Shown: piece after piece, positions 14,663 through 18,649 of the stretch
Layout of the letters: every line of letters begins with the position of its first letter
How positions within the stretch are numbered: the stretch's first letter is position 1
Program-made: the position numbers and the translations under genes
The notes under the pieces: model-generated
What the model was told of the DNA's origin: nothing
The model's input: the letters and a program-made list of their open reading frames with translations, nothing else
The model's database searches: none
Source: an uncultured Atopobium sp.
GTDB lineage: Bacteria > Actinomycetota > Coriobacteriia > Coriobacteriales > Atopobiaceae
Assembly: GCA_946999785.1 (NCBI GenBank)
Contig: CAMQEO010000018.1
Coordinates: forward strand, 1 to 18,649
Reading direction: 5' to 3'
Length of the DNA stretch: 18,649 nucleotides

Positions 14663-14720
14663 CATACACTTTTAAGCAATGTGCGCTTATACGCTTTAAG
14701 CACCATGCGCTTTTAAGCAA
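14663..14720 (-). repeat. Three direct repeats in the xfp leader
   Basis: On the minus strand, copies read TTGCTTAAAAGCGCATG (14720-14704), GTGCTTAAAGCGTATA (14703-14688) and TTGCTTAAAAGTGTATG (14679-14663). The core GCTTAAAAGC is near-palindromic. They end about 25 bases before the start codon, downstream of the predicted promoter, so they belong to the transcript and could act as RNA or DNA elements. Confidence 0.6.
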
Positions 14721-14880
14721 AAACTTACGATACTACCTACAAAAATAGACGCCTTGCAACAAACACCGCGCATAAAAGCGCAGATACTGCTGCATCAACC
14801 AGCGACTGCCCATGCACAAAACAGCAGATGTTAGTCATCAAAACAGTCGATGCGGCGCAGCATCTATAGATATAAGAAAT

Positions 14881-14917
14881 ATTATACGTACTAGCCAACC
14901 AAGATGAGAAGTTCTCA
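14881..14917 (-). promoter_or_regulatory. Predicted xfp promoter with overlapping TGAGAA-G-TTCTCA operator
   Basis: On the minus strand a consensus -10, TATAAT (14886-14881), lies 18 bases after TTCTCA (14910-14905), a 4/6 match to the -35. A perfect 13-bp palindrome, TGAGAA-G-TTCTCA (14905-14917), covers the -35. A repressor binding there would block the promoter. The transcript would carry a leader of about 235 bases. A -10-like TAGTAT nearer the gene is a weaker alternative. Confidence 0.5.
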
Positions 14918-14943
14918 CATACGCCTCATAACAAAGGTGCCCA

Positions 14944-16014
14944 CTACAAATTTTGAACACTTGCCTTTTCTACCAACACGGGATTAAGCATAATATCAAA
15001 AGGAGCACCCTCGTTGCGTTCAGCGCATGCATTGCCTTCATCGGCGTTGTTGCACGCGTTGACGGTGTGTTTGTCAACACACACCCGTTTAAGCATGGTA
15101 TCAAACGACGCTTGAGCTAGTTCAGAAACGTTTTGCTCAACAGAGGTTAATGCAGGCTCAAACAGCGCATCAGCTGCAGAGTTATCGTAACTTACCACGG
15201 AATAATCACGCGGAACACGCAAGTTTGTTTGATATAAGTAACGAAGAAGCCCTAAAGCAATGTTATCACTACTTGCAAAAACAGCCGTTGCGCCAAGATG
15301 TGCCAGCGCATGAGAAGCATTGTACGCATCTTCAATATAATATCTACTTGGTAAAATCAAAGAATCATCAAAAGCAACGCCGTATTCTTGCAGCGCGCGC
15401 TTATAGCCATTAAGACGCCTTTGACCCGTTAGGGAATCTGCGTTAATAAGCGCTGCAATGCGGCGGTGATTATGAGCAAGCAAGTAATGCGTGGCAAGAT
15501 AGCCGCCTAATTCATTATTGAAATACACTTTATCGCACGCAAGACCAGCAATAGTACGGTCAACCATAACGTAAGGAACGCTTAAGTGCAAAAACGTTTG
15601 CTTAAACTCTTCGGTAGCAGATAGCTCATCAGAAGAAATAATAAAAATGCCATCTACTCCGCGCTGAATCAAAAGCGAAACAAGCTCGCTATCATGCGTA
15701 GAACTTTCATCTGAATTGGTGATAAATAAGGCATAGCCGTTTTCGCGGCACTTAAGTTCAAGATGTTTAGCAAACGACGAAAAAAATCGGCTTTCGATAT
15801 TAGGAACAATCAAACCCAACGTATGCGAGCGTTGAGTAACCAAACTCCGTGCAATCTGATTGGGTTTATAGTGATTTTGCCGCGCAATATTTAAAATAAG
15901 GCGGCGTTTTTCATCGCTTACCCGAACATCGCGACCATTAAGGAGCAGTGAAACCACCGTAATAGAAACGCCAGCTTGCTCGGCAATATCTTTAAGACGC
16001 AATTTCTTTGCCAT
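14944..16014 (-). CDS. LacI-family transcriptional regulator
   Basis: A 356-residue LacI/GalR-type regulator. Residues 5-27 (LRLKDIAEQAGVSITVVSLLLNG) form the helix-turn-helix, followed by the hinge-helix region KPNQIARSLVTQRS. The periplasmic-binding-protein-like core begins HTLGLIVPNIESRFFSS, with the ligand-pocket and dimer motifs GVDGIFIISS, VPYVMVDR, VFASSDNIALGLLRYL and VPRDYSVVSYDN. The effector, probably a sugar, cannot be read. Near the C-terminus (about residues 308-335) there is an unusual polar insertion with four Cys and a His before the usual PVLVEKAS ending. GGGAG precedes the ATG by about 4-5 bases. The next gene downstream in the same direction is xfp, and shared TGAGAA/TTCTCA sites upstream of both genes support local control and autoregulation. 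Confidence 0.93.
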   Translation of the reverse strand: MAKKLRLKDIAEQAGVSITVVSLLLNGRDVRVSDEKRRLILNIARQNHYKPNQIARSLVTQRSHTLGLIVPNIESRFFSSFAKHLELKCRENGYALFITNSDESSTHDSELVSLLIQRGVDGIFIISSDELSATEEFKQTFLHLSVPYVMVDRTIAGLACDKVYFNNELGGYLATHYLLAHNHRRIAALINADSLTGQRRLNGYKRALQEYGVAFDDSLILPSRYYIEDAYNASHALAHLGATAVFASSDNIALGLLRYLYQTNLRVPRDYSVVSYDNSAADALFEPALTSVEQNVSELAQASFDTMLKRVCVDKHTVNACNNADEGNACAERNEGAPFDIMLNPVLVEKASVQNL

Positions 16015-16045
16015 AAAGCTCCCACATTCTTGGTATACCTACCTG

Positions 16046-16179
16046 TTGACTTTCATGCAGTCAATTAACTCGCTTGTATAGTATAGCTGTTATAGGATAG
16101 CTTGTATATTGTCTGAGAAAACACCTGCACGCTATACGATACGGTTGAGCTCAACATGAACAAAGATTTAGTTTTCTCA
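16046..16179 (-). promoter_or_regulatory. lacI upstream region with several dyads and a possible promoter
   Basis: From the gene outward: TTGACT-N7-AGTCAA (16046-16064); two tandem 14-bp units, TATAGTATAGCTGT and TATAGGATAGCTTG (16077-16104). Then TGAGAAAAC (16114-16122), the perfect 12-bp palindrome GTTGAGCTCAAC (16144-16155), and GTTTTCTCA (16171-16179), which complements the 16114 copy. On the minus strand TTCTCA (16119-16114), 19 bases, TATAAC (16094-16089) repeats the layout proposed for xfp. Confidence 0.4.
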
Positions 16180-16259
16180 AAATCCTTGTATGTGGAAATA
16201 TGTCAATTAATTTAATAATGCACAGTTAAATATCACACAGATTAAATTGCTCTTTTTTC

Positions 16260-16766
16260 CTAAAGATTTATCCAATACCTTCTTGTTGTAACGTTTCCTC
16301 TTGGTACTCTATTTTTCACTTTGTTTTCTAAAATTCCACCATTATTTTCTATAACTTTTATTGATCCGATATTGTCATCATCACAGGTAAGCAAAACTTT
16401 TTGCAGATTCAAAGTCTCTTTACAATATGTAAGTGCCATAGAAAGCATTTTTGTTCCATAGCCCTTCATACATTCAGATTGTCTAATTTCGTACCCTATG
16501 TGACCACCATAGTTAATTAAAAAAGAATTTAATTCATGCCTAATATTAATTTCACCAATAAATTTTTCATTATCTATCAGCCAAAACGTAGTAGCTTTAA
16601 CATAACCTGTAGGCAAATTTATACCGTGCTCGTAGTTATAAGAACTCTCTATAATTGTCTCGGGGTGCTGAAAACGTCTTTCTGCATGCGGTCTAAACAT
16701 TTCATCTTCTTCATTTGCTTCTATATAACCTTGGATATATTTACTGTCTGGTCTCATTAATCTCAT
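16260..16766 (-). CDS. GNAT family N-acetyltransferase (RimJ/RimL-like)
   Basis: A 168-residue cytoplasmic acetyltransferase. Features are the beta4 strand FWLIDNEKFIGEINIRHEL, then HIGYEIRQSECMKGYGTKML, where the K-G-Y-G-T turn is the acetyl-CoA pyrophosphate-binding loop (Q/RxxGxG/A). The following helix and LLTCDDDNIGSIKVIENNGG are typical of RimJ/RimL and small-molecule GNATs. The substrate is unknown. AAGGAT lies about 7 bases before the ATG. It is strongly AT-rich with AGA arginine codons, unlike lacI and xfp, so it is probably acquired. No terminator is obvious; a loose 8-bp repeat, AATTTAAT and ATTAAATT, lies just downstream (about 16208-16250). Confidence 0.85.
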   Translation of the reverse strand: MRLMRPDSKYIQGYIEANEEDEMFRPHAERRFQHPETIIESSYNYEHGINLPTGYVKATTFWLIDNEKFIGEINIRHELNSFLINYGGHIGYEIRQSECMKGYGTKMLSMALTYCKETLNLQKVLLTCDDDNIGSIKVIENNGGILENKVKNRVPRGNVTTRRYWINL

Positions 16767-16792
16767 AGGTTATCCTTCTTCTGACTATGTAA

Positions 16793-16869
16793 TTCTAATA
16801 AAATTACGTTTCTAATAAAATTAAATCCATACCAGTCTGTTTAGTGTTCGTAATATCACAAAGATATTA
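16793..16869 (-). repeat. Direct repeat and dyad upstream of the GNAT gene
   Basis: The 14-mer TTCTAATAAAATTA (plus strand) occurs exactly twice, at 16793-16806 and 16810-16823. Further upstream TAATATC (16851-16857) and GATATTA (16863-16869) form a 7-bp dyad with a 5-base centre. These are possible regulatory sites; the AT-rich background raises the chance of coincidence. Confidence 0.45.
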
Positions 16870-16913
16870 TACATTCAAGCTTTGTTAAAGAGTTTTTACG
16901 CAAAAGAAAGCAA

Positions 16914-16936
16914 AAGCGCAAAGCCTAATTGCGCTT
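16914..16936 (-). terminator. Second terminator-like hairpin downstream of the LRR protein gene
   Basis: AAGCGCAA (16914-16921) and TTGCGCTT (16929-16936) form a perfect 8-bp stem with a 7-base loop. On the minus strand it is followed by a T-rich tract, TTGCTTTCTTTTG. It may back up the terminator at 17056-17089. The rest of 16870-17055 holds no supported gene. Confidence 0.4.
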
Positions 16937-17055
16937 GGCTCATGAGTTTATAATGCTATGACGACGACCTTTACGTGGATTGCATTACGCGAGTTACTAG
17001 AGTATTTATTTAGAATAAGAAATCTTATCTCAAATAACACTCACAAGTTGGCATA

Positions 17056-17089
17056 CAAAAAAATGGCTCTAACATATAGCTAGAGCCAT
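17056..17089 (-). terminator. Intrinsic terminator of the LRR surface protein gene
   Basis: On the minus strand ATGGCTCTA (17089-17081) pairs perfectly with TAGAGCCAT (17071-17063) over a 9-base loop. It is followed by seven T (17063-17057, the first also closing the stem). It lies about 45 bases after the stop codon. Confidence 0.85.
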
Positions 17090-17133
17090 CTTCCAATAAA
17101 CAATCCTCGTTACTTAAAACAAGCAGTACCTAC

Positions 17134-18531
17134 TTATTTGTTTTCTTTCATCATTTTCTTCTTACGAAGAATTGCAAGTCCTGTAATCGAGAAGCCAAGC
17201 GCTACAAGCAAGCCTGCAAACGATGCTGATTCGCCTGTCTGAGGAATTATATCAATATGCTTTTCAGGCTGCAGCTTAGGATCTGTTGTCTTAGGCTCTG
17301 GTGTCTTAGGCTGCGGCTTCAATTCCGGCGTCGGCGCAGAATCTTGCGTGTAAATGGCATACACAGTCATATCACCATTAACTACGCTTGCTCCTGTAAA
17401 CGTCTCACCCTTGCCATCTGACCTAGTGTTCCACTCTTTGAAGGTATAACCGTCTTTCGTTGGATTAGCAGGCATAGACTTCGTATCAATAGCCTTACCG
17501 TTTTCTGCCTTTACTGTTGCATGCGTCTTATCGCCGTCCTTGAAAGTAACTGTGTTATTTACTGTTAAGGGATCTGTGTATGCACTTAGATTTTTGTAGG
17601 TTAGTTTAACTTTTGTCTTATCGTTTGCCACTGTTAATGATGTTCCATTTTTAGGAGTTGCCGTGATTTTATATGTGCCAAAGTCTGCAAATGGCACGTC
17701 TATTGTCGCGCCTGGATTATCTTTTAACGTTACAACAAGCCCTGTTAAATCTAGGTTTTCTCCGTCCGTGTAGACTCGTTTTGTAGGCTGTTTTTTTACT
17801 TTTATATCTCGTACCAAATCTGAGTCAAAATAGGTAACATGTAATGTGACATTCATCTCTTTATTGCCAACTTTATATCTGTAAGTTACTTCACTTGGAT
17901 TATTACCATTAACTATAAGAGCATCATCGCTAGGAGTTGCTCTATACAGTGAAGTAACTTTTGCTTTGTCAAAACCTCTTGGGAACTTGCTGTATTCAAA
18001 TTTTCTTGTGACCTTATCTACTGTTATATTGTATTGTTGATTCTCACAATTCAATCTAGTAAGATTTGGGTTGTTACTTACATCCAAACTTGTTAGGTTG
18101 TTATAACGACACTGCAATTCAATAAGCCCTGTGTTTTTACTTACATCCAAACTCGTTAGATGGTTGTGATCACACCACAAGCTAACAAGCTTTGTGTTTT
18201 TACTTACATCTAACTCTGTTAGATTGTTGCTAGAACAATCTAAGTTCTTAAGATTTTTAAAATATTCAATTCCTTTTAAAGAAGAAACTGATTGGTTATA
18301 TATCAAAATCGTATCAACATACTCTAACTCCTCCTTACTTAATTTGCCATCACCATTTCCATCAATAGATCTATCACTTACATAATTTCTAAAGGCGTCA
18401 TCTGGAAAGTGATCAGCATCTATAGGTAGAAGTTCATCTGCATAGCTAGCTATTGGGTTTAAAGGCAGATAAGACATAACCATTACTAGAGCAAGGAAAC
18501 ATGACAGTGTCCTTTTCATCATCATTTTCAT
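17134..18531 (-). CDS. Leucine-rich-repeat, InlB-type sortase-anchored surface protein
   Basis: A 465-residue cell-wall protein. Residues 1-31 are a signal peptide. DGNGDGKLSKEE (57-68) looks like a calcium-binding EF-hand/dockerin loop. About 3.5 leucine-rich repeats of 21 residues (LxxLxCxxNxLTxLDVSxNxx) span 93-162. A bacterial Ig-like segment starting KKQPTKRVYTDGENLDLTGL lies around 240-312. An InlB B-repeat (Listeria-Bacteroides repeat), with GYTFKEWNTRSDGKGETF, spans about 326-394. A Pro/Thr/Lys wall-spanning linker, IPQTGE (429-434), a membrane helix and a RKKK tail follow, which is a sorting signal with I in place of L. GAGGTGA lies about 7 bases before the ATG. LRR/InlB proteins of this kind usually bind host or partner surfaces; the ligand is unknown. 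Its AT-rich, AGA-using sequence matches the neighbouring GNAT gene and suggests acquisition. Confidence 0.92.
   Translation of the reverse strand: MKMMMKRTLSCFLALVMVMSYLPLNPIASYADELLPIDADHFPDDAFRNYVSDRSIDGNGDGKLSKEELEYVDTILIYNQSVSSLKGIEYFKNLKNLDCSSNNLTELDVSKNTKLVSLWCDHNHLTSLDVSKNTGLIELQCRYNNLTSLDVSNNPNLTRLNCENQQYNITVDKVTRKFEYSKFPRGFDKAKVTSLYRATPSDDALIVNGNNPSEVTYRYKVGNKEMNVTLHVTYFDSDLVRDIKVKKQPTKRVYTDGENLDLTGLVVTLKDNPGATIDVPFADFGTYKITATPKNGTSLTVANDKTKVKLTYKNLSAYTDPLTVNNTVTFKDGDKTHATVKAENGKAIDTKSMPANPTKDGYTFKEWNTRSDGKGETFTGASVVNGDMTVYAIYTQDSAPTPELKPQPKTPEPKTTDPKLQPEKHIDIIPQTGESASFAGLLVALGFSITGLAILRKKKMMKENK
18046..18255 (-). repeat. 63-bp tandem repeats encoding the leucine-rich repeats
   Basis: The plus-strand words ACTTACATCCAAACT, ACTTACATCCAAACT and ACTTACATCTAACTC start at 18076, 18139 and 18202, exactly 63 bp apart, equal to one 21-residue repeat. 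Adjacent units are similar at the DNA level, so repeat number could change by recombination or slippage. Confidence 0.75.
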
Positions 18532-18578
18532 TTTTAGTTCACCTCTGTTTTTGTTTTTATATCTTTGGTAAATTGCAT

Positions 18579-18630
18579 AAAAATAGGCAGAAATACGTAC
18601 CTATCCATTAGGTATATATTTCTGCCTATT
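18579..18630 (-). terminator. Strong hairpin terminator of a gene beyond the right edge
   Basis: AATAGGCAGAAATA (18582-18595) pairs perfectly with 18617-18630. After a 2x2 internal loop, TACCTA (18598-18603) pairs with TAGGTA (18609-18614) around five bases. On the minus strand the stem runs into TTTTT (18583-18579), so it would stop a leftward transcript coming from outside the window and insulate the LRR gene. On the plus strand only A's follow. Confidence 0.7.
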
Positions 18631-18649
18631 AAAAAATTCTATGTGAAAA

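Noticed and set aside
1..18649. CRISPR array, tRNA, rRNA or replication origin
   Set aside because: No regularly spaced repeats with unique spacers, no cloverleaf with the TTCGA-type arm, and no rRNA or DnaA-box cluster were seen.

Overview
The window looks like a chromosomal segment of a low-to-moderate GC, monoderm (Gram-positive-type) host-associated bacterium. It carries two sortase-anchored surface proteins, a phosphoketolase, a PepC-type cysteine aminopeptidase and a ThrRS. This combination fits a lactic-acid-producing member of the Atopobiaceae/Coriobacteriia (Atopobium, Lancefieldella or Fannyhessea type), but that placement is inference from gene content and protein flavour only.

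Left block (1-6234). The 3' end of a forward gene, possibly an AdoMet-dependent methyltransferase, converges on a leftward series: thrS, then an M20 amidohydrolase, then an alpha/beta hydrolase. Divergent from thrS is pepC, which ends in a strong intrinsic terminator. The 365-bp thrS/pepC gap holds a good pepC promoter and a terminator-like hairpin pointing at thrS. Together the amidohydrolase, hydrolase and PepC suggest peptide and acyl-amino-acid scavenging.

Middle block (6235-12026). A secreted, strongly coiled-coil surface protein gene is split by a -1 frame change at an A8 tract, and a small hairpin lies seven bases downstream. Then comes an AT-richer insert whose arginine codons are mostly AGA/AGG: a self-inhibited Fic protein (AMPylator family) whose promoter is buried in four copies of a TTGGGAGAA-type motif, and a SAP-like DNA-binding hypothetical protein. 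An MFS transporter with a TTG start follows.

Right block (12170-18649). On the minus strand lie a LacI-family regulator and, 305 bp downstream, xfp (phosphoketolase). The xfp promoter has a near-consensus -10, and its -35 region is covered by a TGAGAA-G-TTCTCA palindrome. The same half-site recurs upstream of lacI, which suggests a local control circuit. Further right is a second AT-rich segment with a GNAT acetyltransferase and a leucine-rich-repeat, InlB-type, sortase-anchored protein bracketed by strong terminators.

No rRNA, tRNA, CRISPR array or intact insertion sequence was recognised. The points most worth following up are the slippery-site surface protein, the Fic autoregulatory operator and the lacI-xfp circuit.
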